Assembly: GCA_025201375.1 (NCBI GenBank) | Contig: JAIWZP010000032.1 | Span: 124,001-188,000 of the forward strand | Source: Gongronella butleri | Lineage: Eukaryota > Mucoromycota > Mucoromycetes > Mucorales > Cunninghamellaceae | Reading direction: 5' to 3' | Length of the DNA: 64,000 nucleotides | In this document: in pieces, positions 1 to 10,403 of the stretch | Position numbering within the stretch: position 1 is the first letter of the stretch | How the letters are laid out: each line of letters starts with the position of its first letter | Translations under genes and position numbers: made by a program | The notes under the pieces: generated by a model | Seen by the model: only the letters and a program-made list of their open reading frames with translations | Told to the model about the DNA's origin: nothing | The model's database searches: none

Positions 1-779
1 CACTAGCGACCCCAATGCCTTCTGGAACCAATGTCTACGACAATTCACTGCAGCAGGTGATGGACCCGTCGCAGATGATTTTCAACAATCCAATGATGGG
101 ATTGGACCCGACATCGTTCTTCCAGTCGATGACGTCGTCGTTTTCGCCATCCACGACGCCGTCGACGAATGTTTCGACGACGTATGCCAACTACGCGTCT
201 GCCACGGTGAATGTCACGACGCCGCTGCCGCACACGCCTGCTCACACGGCGCAGCCATTGGCACCGTCGCCACAGCAACCTGCGCAGGGTCAACAACAGC
301 AGCAACAGCAGCAACAACAGCAAGACATTGCCGGTATTTTCCCTGGATCGGTGTTTGGGCTCGATCAGGGCCTATATGGCAGCTCCGAGCCTTATTTTAT
401 GCATCAACAGCAGCAGGGCCAGCCGCAGCAACCACCCTCCCAACCGCAACAACAGCCCGCCGCATCCGCTCTTTTCAACCCCATACCATCCACGAATTCT
501 GCCATGTATGGATCAATACCCTCCACGTCGGCCCAACAGCAACAGCATCCCCACCAACAACAACAACCGCAGCAGCAGTCCATGGATGGCCTGCTAGGCA
601 TGGATCAAAACGCCATGAACGCGTTTTTCCAATACAATGCCTCGAATTTCTCCAATTTTGGCTATCCTCAGCAAACACAGCAGCAACAACAACAGCCAAT
701 GGGCATGATGAACCCAGACATGGTCTTTGCCGCCAACAGGAAGCGCCAGCGCGACTGGGACGAGCAAAACGGCTCATGA
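1..779 (+). CDS. Glutamine-rich protein, C-terminal part (5' end outside window)
   Basis: The reading frame is open from the window edge (first full codon at base 3) to a TGA at 777-779, so this is the 3' end of a longer gene. An ATG lies at 15, but nothing marks it as the true start. The visible part of about 258 residues is low complexity: Ser/Thr/Pro-rich, then repeated glutamine tracts (one of about 11 Q), many Asn and Met, and a basic tail KRQRDWDEQNGS. Such Q-rich tails are common in fungal transcription regulators, but no DNA-binding domain is visible here. The product is therefore left unnamed. The 3' UTR is T-rich and ends near an AATAAA at 955-960. The Q tracts are CAG/CAA mixtures. 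Confidence 0.7.
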   Translation, partial: LATPMPSGTNVYDNSLQQVMDPSQMIFNNPMMGLDPTSFFQSMTSSFSPSTTPSTNVSTTYANYASATVNVTTPLPHTPAHTAQPLAPSPQQPAQGQQQQQQQQQQQDIAGIFPGSVFGLDQGLYGSSEPYFMHQQQQGQPQQPPSQPQQQPAASALFNPIPSTNSAMYGSIPSTSAQQQQHPHQQQQPQQQSMDGLLGMDQNAMNAFFQYNASNFSNFGYPQQTQQQQQQPMGMMNPDMVFAANRKRQRDWDEQNGS

Positions 780-954
780 TCGCCTCGTTTTTCTTTTTTT
801 TTTTTCTCGCACACCCGTATATATTTAGCTGCTCTATTGTGTATTGTACGTACCGTAAAATCCCCCTTTCCTTGTCTGCCAATGCGCGCTTTCTTTTCTT
901 CTTTTTTTTCCTTGTTTGATCCTTTTCCTCCTCCTCGTTGCTCTTGCAAACTGT

Positions 955-960
955 AATAAA
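955..960 (+). terminator. Poly(A) signal AATAAA of the Q-rich gene
   Basis: AATAAA lies 175 nt after the stop codon in a T-rich 3' region. Confidence 0.6.
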
Positions 961-1038
961 AACATATTTTATTATAATTCAATTGTATTGCAATACAAGT
1001 GAGGCATATAAAAAGTGGGCATAGGGTTGCTGGGTACG

Positions 1039-1118
1039 GTGTGTGTGTGTGTGTGTGTGCGCAATTGGACGGAAGAAGAGGGAGAAAATCCGTATGCGTG
1101 TGCGGATAGAATGGATTT

Positions 1119-1178
<60 letters not shown>

Positions 1179-1225
1179 TGTGTGTAATGAGGATGGAAGT
1201 GTGCGTGTGTGTGCGTGTGTGCATG
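1039..1225. repeat. (TG)n microsatellite cluster
   Basis: Imperfect TG dinucleotide repeats at 1039-1060 and 1119-1185, with shorter TG runs to about 1225. They lie in the spacer between the 3' ends of the Q-rich gene and the minus-strand DP gene. On the minus strand they read as Thr-His repeats, which I take as an artefact. The spacer 780-1687 otherwise holds A/T homopolymers (a long interrupted T-run near 1641-1675) and no gene that I can support. Confidence 0.85.
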
Positions 1226-1687
1226 CATGGGGGGGGGAAAGGAAAAAGGGAGGTAATGCCACGGCCCCCACGCGTCATCGGCATGAAAAAAATAAAAAAA
1301 AATAAAAAATAAAAAAAATAGACGCGTCTGAGCGTGACAAGCAAGCGTGGCAAGAGAATAAAAAAGGACAGAAGGAGACGAGCGTGTCAGAGTGCGGAAT
1401 ATGGGTGACTGGGAGGAGTTGTTCATAAGCTGCGTCGTGTTTGGGGGACAGAATTTGCATGTGAGGGGGTGGGACAGGCAAAAAAGGGGGATGCGCGTCC
1501 TTGAACCATAGAATTTTTTTTTTGTTGTTTGTTTACAATGTGAATTGAAGTGGAACGGGAGCCTGTCAGATTGTGAAAAAGCAAGTGTGAGGGATGGCCA
1601 TGCCGAGAAAAACAGGAATATGTATGTCAGAGCCCGTGTTTTTCTTTTTTTTTTTTTTTTTTTTGTTTTTTTTTTAATCATACTGTG

Positions 1688-2359
1688 TCAGAGGGAGCTT
1701 GTTTTGCACGCATGGCCAAGTTGCTGGCGTTGTCGTACGACAATATCCTTGAGCTGAAAGTAGCGTGTCTCTTCATAAGCAACTTGTTGGCGTAAATGAT
1801 CCACGGGCGCGTCCAATGGCATCATTTGCGCTGCGTGGTGCAAATCCTTTTGCGCATAGACCACGTCGCGTTGCCAAACGATGTACTTGTTCTCCTTGCG
1901 GATGAATTGGACAGCAAACAGCACATTCAGGGCATCGTAGACGCGTCGGCGGATGTTCTTGGCCTTGTGATCGTGGTCAAGCAACTGGTCCACGAGCTCC
2001 TGGTAGCTCATGCGCCCGTGCTCCCGCAGCAAGTCACACACGTGCTGGCTAAAGTATCGGAGCCCATTGTTCGTCTTTTTCGTCAAAATCACGTCGTTCA
2101 TAAAATGCGTCTGGTAATTCGTCGACCATTCCTCTTGGTCAAGCTGTTCGAGCTCGCCAATTGAATTGAGCAGCGACGCAATGGAGCCCTTGCGAACCGT
2201 TGGCGGCGTCGAAGCGCAAGAAGACGTCGTGGTCGATGAAGACGACGATAAAAAGTAAGATTCATCGCCAGACTCGAATTCATCGTCATCGGAGCTGTCC
2301 ATCATAGCCGGTGGACGCACGGGGGGCACGCTCGAGAGTTCAGGCAGCGTAGGATGCAT
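1688..2359 (-). CDS. DP-family transcription factor (E2F dimerisation partner)
   Basis: 223 codons from ATG at 2359-2357 to TGA at 1690-1688, in one exon. After an acidic, Ser-rich N-terminus the protein shows the DP winged-helix signature: GLRYFSQHVCDLLREHG, then KNIRRRVYDALNVLFA and IRKENKYIVW. The RRVYDALNVL core is diagnostic for DP proteins, which dimerise with E2F to bind cell-cycle promoters. A short C-terminal helical segment (HHAAQMM to LKDIVVRQRQQL) would be the start of the DP coiled coil. The rest of the animal-type C-terminal domain is missing, so the protein is shorter than animal DP (about 400 aa). An in-frame ATG 36 nt upstream is less likely as start, because a T-run and CAG/CC (AG at 2369-2368) resemble a splice acceptor. 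With a donor at 2432 this would give a 65-nt 5'UTR intron. Confidence 0.85.
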   Translation of the reverse strand: MHPTLPELSSVPPVRPPAMMDSSDDDEFESGDESYFLSSSSSTTTSSCASTPPTVRKGSIASLLNSIGELEQLDQEEWSTNYQTHFMNDVILTKKTNNGLRYFSQHVCDLLREHGRMSYQELVDQLLDHDHKAKNIRRRVYDALNVLFAVQFIRKENKYIVWQRDVVYAQKDLHHAAQMMPLDAPVDHLRQQVAYEETRYFQLKDIVVRQRQQLGHACKTSSL

Positions 2360-2434
2360 TGTCAAGGCTGAAAAAAAATAGACAAGACAAGGCAAACAAA
2401 AAAAAAAACAAGAAAAAAAAAAGCTGCTTTACTG

Positions 2435-4067
2435 TCTCTCGGTTGTTGAAAAAGGTAAAGGTAAAAAAAAAAAAAATAAAACGAGAGAGAGAGAAAGAGA
2501 GAGGGAGAGAGAGAACACAAGAAAGAGGGCAGTGTGAAGATTAAAAAAAAGGGATGTGGCCATGACCAAGTCTAATGCGCATTCCTTTTTTTTGTTGCAA
2601 AGTGTCTTCTTTGTTCTTTATTCTAACCTTGCTAGAGTCCATACATGGCGATTCCGTATCTTGGAGAGATCTTCCATCAACCCATTTGATCAGACATTGA
2701 GGGCTGGCTCCCCCCATTGCCTCGGCATCGCCTTTTTCATGCCAATTTGTATCGACGCTTGTCTCTGTCTTCTCTGCAACTCTATGCGGCCCCCTCTCTT
2801 CATCCCCCCCTTTTTTATTTTTTTGTCATCAAGGGTCATGTCGCAACTCTATTTCTACACTGCCTTTTACCTTGCCTATGCCCATTTTTTATTTTCGCGT
2901 TTGACGCGTCAAAACACGCGTCTTGGGGCGCGCGCGAACATTATCGAGCCAAAAAAGCGTCCCTGTCCCCATTTTTTGACTTTTCACGCGCGACACATGG
3001 AAGCACAGGCATGTTCTTTGTTTGCTGTTCACTAGGCAACCGAGAACACCGTCGTTGAAAAAATAAAAAGGCATCATTTCATAGGATGGCCAATGTGTTT
3101 CAAGTTTAGGACCCATTTTTTTTCTTTTGCCTGTGGCCCTAAAAAAGGTCAGTGCACTGATCCGCTGATTGCCGGCCCTTTTCTCATTGCTCGCGGGTAC
3201 CCTTTTCTCCCCCCAAATGGCCCCCCTGTTCTCTTTTTCTCCCATTTCTCTTTTTCTCTCCCCCCACCCTTCATTGTCAATCTTTCTTACTTCATGCGGA
3301 CCGGCCCCCCGCGTCATGTCAGACTTGCTCATTGTTGTTGTCTTGTGTCATTTAGCGCGTCATCAGCTCAATGACCGTGTTTGCAAGCCCTTTTGACGAG
3401 CGTGTTGCTGTTTTCGATGACCTAATCGATTTTTTTTTTGATTTTTTTGAGTGATCCGTCTTTGGCGCGCTTTCTTTCGCCAATTGTCCATGGAATGGAT
3501 CATGGGCCCATCCATCCATTCCGCGTCAATAATGCCAAAAGTAGCACATTGCATGAAAAAAAGACGCAGACAGCGGCCCTGACACTCTGTAAATATTTGC
3601 CTGTGGCCTAATGTTGGCCGCATCCGACGTTCCTTGCATTTTGCCCTGAGGCTTTGCATGGCTCCAAGTGTGCTAAAAATGAGACACGGAGGGCGAGAAA
3701 AAAAAATAAAAAAAAAGAAATGCAAGTCGATCCCCCATTTTCCTTGAAAACAATCGCAATTGAATTGAAAAGGATGTTTCTTCCGGGCGCCGTTTGAAAT
3801 GCGCAGGGGCATTTTTGCCACCATCCATCTCGCGCATTGTTCGCCCGTTGGCTTGTGGCCATGTCTTCCTTTTTTGCTTATCCAGGGCAACACACAAGCT
3901 TCATCACCTGTGCAACATCAATGGGTTAGTGTGTGTCGTCATTTGCCACTCGTTGGATTTTTGGCCCCCACCAACCGCCCCTTTTTTTTCCAGTCGGTCG
4001 TTTGCTCTTTCTTTTCTTTTTTCCTCTCTCTTTTTTTTCCCATTTTTTCTTTATTCTAGACGAATCC
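2435..4067. other. Divergent spacer between DP and F-box genes
   Basis: No gene supported. It contains a purine-rich (GA)n stretch near 2484-2520, T- and C-rich tracts, a perfect 14-bp palindrome TTTGACGCGTCAAA at 2900-2913 with ACGCGT (the MCB core of yeasts) at its centre, and TTTGGCGC (E2F-type consensus) at 3471-3478. A T-rich segment ending TTCTAG at 4059 looks like a 5'UTR splice acceptor for the F-box gene. Confidence 0.6.
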
Positions 4068-6203
4068 ATGGATTATGGATTAATTGCGCTGCCTTCTTCG
4101 ATATTGCAGCGCGTGATTTCGCTGCTTGATTGGCCAGACCAATGCGAGTTGCGCAGGGTTAGCATGGCGTGGCATCATCGCGTGACGGCCAACTCGTTTG
4201 CCCACCTCAAAATCGTGCGAACGAATCAAATCGACTCTCTTTTGGCCGTGCCGCGCAACACCATGGCCGTTTGGTGGCTACCATATATCAAAAGCCTTGA
4301 TCTAAAAAGCGCACAGGTGCCGCTGGACCGGTACCAGCGGCTCATCGAGCTTTGCCCTGCTCTGGAGAATCTAACCCTCTACTATACCCATTTTGGCCGC
4401 GTCCCACGCGCCTCCATCACCCATGGCGCACAGTTGGCGCCGTCTCTGACTACCCTCACTCGTACAACCACCTCTTCCAACAGCGACGATAGCTATGATC
4501 AGCGGATGGACGCCGATTTGGACGATGATGACGAGGAACGCCATTCTCACCGCCATTCTCGCCGTCGACGCCATCAATTAGCCCCTCCGCACGCCTTGGA
4601 TTTTTTCAGAGCCATCTGCGCTCGAACGCCACACTTGCAAAACGTGCAATTGAAAGAATCGTCGCGTGCCTCTGTCGATCCGGTGGCATATCACGTCTTT
4701 TTGCATGCCATGCTGCCCTTTTTACCGCCCACCATCTCGAGCCTGGATATATATGTCTATTCGCCCAATCGGTTCCAAGTGCTCCAATTGCATCATTTGG
4801 AGGCAATCATCCAGCAATGCCCGCAATTGGAGACACTTTCATGCGCTTTGATGCTTTCCAGCCCGTACAGCCTCGTGGAAGAACCCGACACCTTTTTGAT
4901 ACCGTCAGCATCGTCACCATGCACCACACTGAAGTCTCTGACGATTATGTGCGGCACGACCGAGGCTTTTGCCTACCACGTCGGCTGGTACGACCTGTTT
5001 TCCTATTTATCGCTGAAGTTTCCATCGTTGCAGCATCTTTTCTTCATTGACCAGTGCCATGAGCTGCGGCACGTGATCATGACACCCACGTCGTCGGCAC
5101 TCGCGCCATTGACGCGCGATTTGCCGCACCGATTCCCTTCGTTGGCTACATTGCAGCTTTCGACGCGCTTTGTCGGCCATTGCGTCGGCGCGGCACTCTT
5201 TGACACACCGGCTGACCGCCTGACTTTCTTGGAAATTGACGAGGGCGCGACTAATTTGTCTGGCCACGCACTCTCGGCGCAATGCCAGCAGCTTTTGGGT
5301 CAATTGCGCAGTCTCCGTATCCTCAAGCTCAAAATGGGCATGGACACTCTTCCGTCCGTTCTGGACGCGTTCGATCCCGAGACAAATCGCATCACCAACC
5401 TCAGAATCACCGGCCGCAACTTGTCCGAGAGCCCTGTTACCGCGCCATTGTCAAGTATGTCCATTACATGCATTACGTCGCCAACGTCGCCGTCGTCCGT
5501 GTCGTCTGTGCCCACATCGACGTCCACGTTCCTGTCCATTTGCGTGGGGCTCATTCTCATACGATTCAGGCACCTCGAGTCGCTCAAATTGACGGACGCC
5601 AGGCTCTCGGCGACAACAGCCATGGGATTCATGGCACAGCCAAAGCCGCATCCGCTAAAACGCATCTCGCTGAACGCTGTCACGTTGACAACACACGCAC
5701 GGTTGCTAAATTTCCTGTCGGTACATTGCCCGAATCTGCAATCGTGGAAATTCCGCGCAATTTACATCGACAGGGGCGCCGACTCGATTGTGTATCCCGA
5801 CTTGCACTTACCGACGCCCATGAGACGCTATCTGGAGCTACACCGCAACGCGCTGCAACTTCCCATGCCCGCCACCCACTTTACAAAGCTGACATTGCGC
5901 AATTGTCGCTTTTTGCTCTCGAAAATGTGCATTTTTGTATTTTCTGCGGACGTGCCTGCGCGCGTTTTGCTCGTTAGCTCGCAGCCGCACCCGCCGTCCC
6001 AACAATTGCCGCCAAATGAAGCTCAATGGCTCGTCAGCCTCTTCATGACGCCTGGCAATCTCAACGACGTCAACAACACCGTCATCAGCGGCATGTCGGA
6101 CGCCGCACAAGCGTGTCTCGCGCTTTGCAGAACAAGCCGCATCGCCGTCTTGCATTGCCAATCCTATCAGCGCTTGGAAATTCACGGCATCCTTGTCAAT
6201 TAA
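4068..6203 (+). CDS. F-box protein with leucine-rich-repeat-like body
   Basis: 711 codons, single exon, ATG 4068 to TAA 6201-6203. The N-terminus (residues 4-50: LIALPSSILQRVISLLDW...ELRRVSMAWHHRV) fits the F-box, the Skp1-binding module of SCF ubiquitin ligases. Downstream are repeated LxxLxL-type segments such as LESLKLTD, LKSLTIMC, LRILKLKMG and LQSWKFRAI, as in F-box/LRR substrate receptors. An acidic and His/Arg-rich insert lies around residues 145-170 (DADLDDDDEERHSHRHSRR), with a Ser/Thr/Pro linker around residues 465-485. I chose the ATG at 4068 because the open frame upstream (from 3933) is a T-rich Phe/Leu run ending in a splice-acceptor-like TTCTAG. A candidate internal intron 5455-5569 was rejected because it would break the frame. 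The substrate is unknown. Confidence 0.85.
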   Translation: MDYGLIALPSSILQRVISLLDWPDQCELRRVSMAWHHRVTANSFAHLKIVRTNQIDSLLAVPRNTMAVWWLPYIKSLDLKSAQVPLDRYQRLIELCPALENLTLYYTHFGRVPRASITHGAQLAPSLTTLTRTTTSSNSDDSYDQRMDADLDDDDEERHSHRHSRRRRHQLAPPHALDFFRAICARTPHLQNVQLKESSRASVDPVAYHVFLHAMLPFLPPTISSLDIYVYSPNRFQVLQLHHLEAIIQQCPQLETLSCALMLSSPYSLVEEPDTFLIPSASSPCTTLKSLTIMCGTTEAFAYHVGWYDLFSYLSLKFPSLQHLFFIDQCHELRHVIMTPTSSALAPLTRDLPHRFPSLATLQLSTRFVGHCVGAALFDTPADRLTFLEIDEGATNLSGHALSAQCQQLLGQLRSLRILKLKMGMDTLPSVLDAFDPETNRITNLRITGRNLSESPVTAPLSSMSITCITSPTSPSSVSSVPTSTSTFLSICVGLILIRFRHLESLKLTDARLSATTAMGFMAQPKPHPLKRISLNAVTLTTHARLLNFLSVHCPNLQSWKFRAIYIDRGADSIVYPDLHLPTPMRRYLELHRNALQLPMPATHFTKLTLRNCRFLLSKMCIFVFSADVPARVLLVSSQPHPPSQQLPPNEAQWLVSLFMTPGNLNDVNNTVISGMSDAAQACLALCRTSRIAVLHCQSYQRLEIHGILVN

Positions 6204-6261
6204 CGCAACTCCTCCATCCTTTTGTGATTCCACCCCACCCTCTATTCCAGAAAAAAATCGA

Positions 6262-6267
6262 AATAAA
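6262..6267 (+). terminator. Poly(A) signal AATAAA of the F-box gene
   Basis: AATAAA 59 nt after the stop; a second AATAAA follows near 6300. Confidence 0.6.
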
Positions 6268-8214
6268 CGCATTCTTACGTAAAGAAAAGAAAAAGACAGA
6301 AAATAAAGCGCGCGTCCAGGCACGGTGTGCCTGATTCACACAGCTAATTTGGTTTTTGCTCTAATACCACGTTGAAACAAAAAAAGAAAAAGAAAAAGAA
6401 AAGGAAAAGCATCTTTTCCTATCAGTCGCTTGTGAGTTGATCCGTAATCTGTGTGGCAGCAAAACTAGCAAAAAAACGAGGGGTAGGCCAGTTTGATGCC
6501 ATGAGAAAAAAATAAATTTTCTTGCACAAATATGATAATAGTTCGATGAGAATGCAGCTTGGTGCACCAATCTGACATTCTACGGCAAGGCACAGGGATA
6601 GCAAGTAATGCAATCTTTGGCGAGGAGCGCGTCCAACATCTGGGGCACGAGAAATCACGCACTGCAAAGTCCCAAAAATCAGGGATCCACTTTGGTCGTG
6701 TGTAAATTGCTGTTCAACCATCCATTCTTGTGTCCATCAATACAAGAGTACGCGTCATGTTCTTCTCTCTCACGGGGTGCCATTCCAAATCTGTAGGTCA
6801 ATGGAGCGCTGCAAGAGAGTTTAATCAAGGCCACAAAACGCAGTAAATTTCGATTTACTCCAGAACGCGCTAATAAACTTGGGGCTTTTCCTTACAAATT
6901 CACGGTCAAACGGGTCAATCATGTGGCCAAGATAGCGGAGCATTTTGGTTTCGCGAATTTTCGATCCTCGGCATGCCCCAGAGAAAATTGAAGATTTTTG
7001 TTTGTCGTGTTTTCTCGCGACTCGGTCGTCGAATAATCCAGGAAAAGAGCCCATTCGAAACGCACGAGATTCGTCGATTGGGATGGCATGTATGCATCTT
7101 GAGTTCAATACTTTGGCCAAATTTTTGCCAGCGCCCTTATTTTTTGCTATTTCACGTTCAGGCTTACACAAAAGAGACGATGGGGTTTATTTGAGCAATT
7201 CAAGGCCGATTTCTTCGACAAATCTGAGATCGCTGAGCTTGTTTTTTTATCCACTCCATTTCAATTGCATGCCATTGGATCGTCTTTCCGGTAAATTCAA
7301 TTGCAATTCTAGTCTATTCAGCAATTGGGCGGTACAGCTCGTGATAGACACTGTGCATGGACAATTCAAAACCTCTGATATATGCTCAAAAGGGTAGACA
7401 CTCCCTTACAAACGATGCAAGCTACAATTGCTATAAAAAGGTCAGGTCCTGGCTAGACATGCATTTTTTTTTCTCATCGAGCTTGTGTGAGCCGGACTTC
7501 TCACGCCTGCTTTTGCTGGATGTGCGTCATTGCCTGACTTCGGGCCCTCTTTGCTTCTTTTACCCCGCAATTTTTTTTAAAAAAAAATCGTTCGTCCCGC
7601 GTTTTTCAAATCGCACATTATAAGGCAAATCACGTGTCTAGTTATATACAGCTTAAATGGACGCGTCTCTCACGCGATCAACACGCCCGCGGTCGTCCAA
7701 GCAGCATTTGCAAACGATAGTAAGCGGCGCCCTTGGCCGAAAATCCATTCTTTCCATTTTTCTTTTGGGTATATAATATATGACGGGTATCAAACGAGGT
7801 CAATTGGGGCTGTTGCGATAGCAAGCATGTCCTTACCCGCTACCTTGGTTTTTTTCCACAGGGTTCACACAATAGGTCGATCGAACTTTATCTTTTTTTT
7901 TCAAGACTGCAGTATAAGTCAATTCATTGCGCATGTGCGACGCCAGATGAATAATTAAGTTCAATAAAAGCACGCTTTTTTGCGTAAGAAATAAAAGCGA
8001 GAACTTTATATGAATCGACTGGGGGCAATTGATAAAAGATAGGCTTGCTGGGCCATTGGCCTGCGAAAATGGAAGAAATAATAGCCTCTCATTGCCCCTG
8101 ACGTTGGCGTCCGATGCTCTCAACATTGACACGGTGACACAAACCGTCCACAGACTCCGCTGATAGTCTTACCAGTGTTTCGCAAAAACGCGCACATGCG
8201 CGCCAGGCATACAC
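6268..8214. other. AT-rich spacer, no supported gene
   Basis: About 1.9 kb with only short, unconvincing open frames on both strands. It holds A- and T-homopolymers (for example an A/G run near 6375-6410). Shortly before the amine oxidase TATA box is the inverted motif CGCGCA-CA-TGCGCG at 8189-8202. I cannot assign anything else. Confidence 0.5.
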
Positions 8215-8222
8215 TATAAAAG
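8215..8222 (+). promoter_or_regulatory. TATA box of the amine oxidase gene
   Basis: TATAAAAG, 73 nt before the ATG at 8288, followed by a C/T-rich leader typical of fungal transcription starts. Confidence 0.7.
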
Positions 8223-8287
8223 CGGACCCCCTCCCTTTTTTTCTCTCCTTTTTGTGCTCTCTTGATCTTTTTCATTTGTCCTACACA

Positions 8288-10347
8288 ATGAAGCTCTCAC
8301 TGTCGCTTTTCTCCCTGTCGATGCTTGCGTCGCAGGCATTTGCAGACACCATCCACACCAAGGTTGCCATTTTGGGTGGTGGCGTCTCGGGCATCTCGGC
8401 CGCCTTGAACTTGACGTTGGCTGGCATCGACGACCTTGTCCTTGTGGAGGCAAGACACGAACTTGGTGGTAAAAATGTCAAAAAAAAAATTAGAAAAAAA
8501 TCGAAAAGTCAGCTCACCGCCGCCACTTTCCTAATGCAATATGCAGGCCGTGCACAAAACGTCAAATTTGCCAATAACGTGACCATTGAGATGGGGTGCA
8601 ATTGGGTGCAAGCGCTAGGCACAAATCCCATCAACCTCCTTGCTGAAAAGTACAATTTGGATTACGTGCCATGCGATTATGGCGACATTGCATACATTGA
8701 TGAACACGGCAAGGTTGTCAATGGCACCGAAACCAACGACAGGTGCGTAATATGTCGTTGTGCAATCCCTGGGTAATGCAATCATTCACGTGCTCACGCA
8801 TATTTTTTTTTTTTTTGAAAAATTTAGATTCAGCGACATTTCGGACCGCATGGGCGAAATGGCGCGTAAGTTTCTGATCTGGGGGCAACAAAAAAAAGGG
8901 GTGCTGCATGCCCTGAGACCGTGTCAATGCTGACTTTTAATTCTTACATTCATAGTGGAGCGCGCCAAGAACAACCAAGTCGACATTTCTGGCCGTACCG
9001 CCATGTCGCTGGCTGGCTGGTTCCCCAAGACGCCCATGGACGATGCCGTCGAGTATTTTTCGTACGATTGGGAGACTGGCGAGATCCCCGAGGTGTGCTC
9101 TGAGGTCTTTGGCGCCATCAATGACCAAGCCAATTATGACGGCGATTTTGGCAAGGGTCTCGACCAAGACAACATGGTTGTCGATCAAAGGTACGTGCCA
9201 AAAAAAGTGCAATGATCGTCAATTGCATGCTGCGTTTCTAATTTTTCTTTTTTTTTTTTTTCCTTGCAGAGGCTTTAAGTATATTTTCCTAGAAGAGGCA
9301 AAGCGCGTTTTTAAGCCCAATGATGAGCGTTTGCTTCTGAACAACACGGTCCAAAAGATCGCTTACAATAACAAGGGCGTGACCATCACCACGGACAAGC
9401 ACACGATCGTGGCGGAGTATGCGATCAGCACCTTTTCGTAAGAAACATGGCAAATGAAACCTTGTGTCACGCGTGTGCATTGGGCCCTGACCCCTTTTTT
9501 CCTTTTTTTCGTTCTAATGCAGGGTCGGTGTCTTGCAGCACCGCGACGTGCAATGGGAGCCTGAAATGCCTGACTGGAAGCTGGAGGGTATCTATGGTTT
9601 CACATTGACGACGTACACCAAGATCTTTATGGCATTCCCCAAAAAATTCTGGGCCGACAATGTGTTTACCTTGTATGCCAACCCGGGCAATCGCGGTCTT
9701 TACAGCGTGTGGCAGAACATGAATGCCAAGGGTTATCTTCCGGACACAAACGACAATAACATCTTCATGGTCACCGTCACCCAGGACTATGCCTATCATG
9801 TTGAAGCCCTTTCTGATGATCAGGTCAAGGCCGAGCTCATGACCACACTCCGCAAGATGTATGGCGACGATATCCCCGAGCCCACCGACATGGTCTTCCC
9901 TCGCTGGCACAGCAATCCCTTGTTCCGTGGTAAAAAAAAAAAAAAAAAAAAAAGAAATCCATCCGCGTTTTTTGTAAAAGAAAGCAGCGATTTGACGCGT
10001 TTTTTTGATGGAAACAGGATCCTACAGCAATTGGCCCATTGGTGAATTGGACCAGCATCATCTCAACATGAAGGCGCCTTTGAACAACCGCGTGTTCTTT
10101 GGCGGCGAGGCCATGTCCAAGGAATACTTTGTAAAATGCAGCATTTTTCCACTCTGTCATTTGCATTTTTATTCATTTTTTTTCTTTTCAGGGTTATCTC
10201 CAAGGTGGCTGGATCAGCGGCGAGGAGGCTGCCATCAATGTGATCCAATGCATCAAATCATCGTGCCCTAAGGCTTATTACTATCCCAAGTTGTATAACA
10301 ACAAGAATTCCGGGGTTGTCGTGACCAAGCGCGAAATTGTTGAATAG
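8288..10347 (+). CDS. Secreted flavin-containing amine (polyamine) oxidase
   Basis: Eight exons: 8288-8468, 8547-8742, 8828-8865, 8956-9190, 9270-9437, 9523-9929, 10018-10130, 10192-10347 (497 aa; all junctions keep frame). A signal peptide (MKLSLSLFSLSMLASQAFA) precedes the FAD-binding Rossmann motif KVAILGGGVSGISAA and an acidic strand end followed by GGR. The C-terminal motif GYLQGGWISGEEAA is the flavin-binding end typical of amine oxidases. These enzymes oxidise polyamines or other amines using FAD and O2, giving an aldehyde and H2O2; the signal peptide points to export. Intron 1 (78 nt) has no in-frame stop. Its removal is supported because it restores ELGGRAQN, matching the family's GGR. 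An ATG 36 nt upstream lies between the TATA box and the signal peptide and is unlikely. AATAAA follows at 10398. The substrate is not deducible. Confidence 0.9.
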
Positions 10348-10397
10348 ATTGTGCTTAAAAGATGTCTTTAAGTTTACCATGAAAATTGACAAAATAC

Positions 10398-10403
10398 AAT
10401 AAA
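10398..10403 (+). terminator. Poly(A) signal AATAAA of the amine oxidase gene
   Basis: AATAAA 51 nt after the stop codon, before a 22-nt T-run. Confidence 0.6.

Noticed and set aside
972..1271. Long minus-strand frame coding Thr-His repeats
   Set aside because: It is only the reverse reading of the TG microsatellite.
5455..5569. Possible intron in the first F-box gene (GTATGT to TTCAG)
   Set aside because: 115 nt is not a multiple of three, and removal would break a frame that stays open for another 630 nt.
5282..5977. 231-codon alternative frame inside the first F-box gene
   Set aside because: It overlaps a well-supported F-box/LRR frame and has no recognisable domain.
6821..7171. Minus-strand frame with a reverse-transcriptase-like KMLRYLGHMI
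   Set aside because: Too short a resemblance, with no catalytic YxDD or neighbouring RT motif in any frame.
8189..8202. Inverted CGCGCA/TGCGCG near the amine oxidase TATA box as an operator
   Set aside because: CpG-rich 6-bp arms are easily formed by chance in this window, and I have no second copy to support a role.
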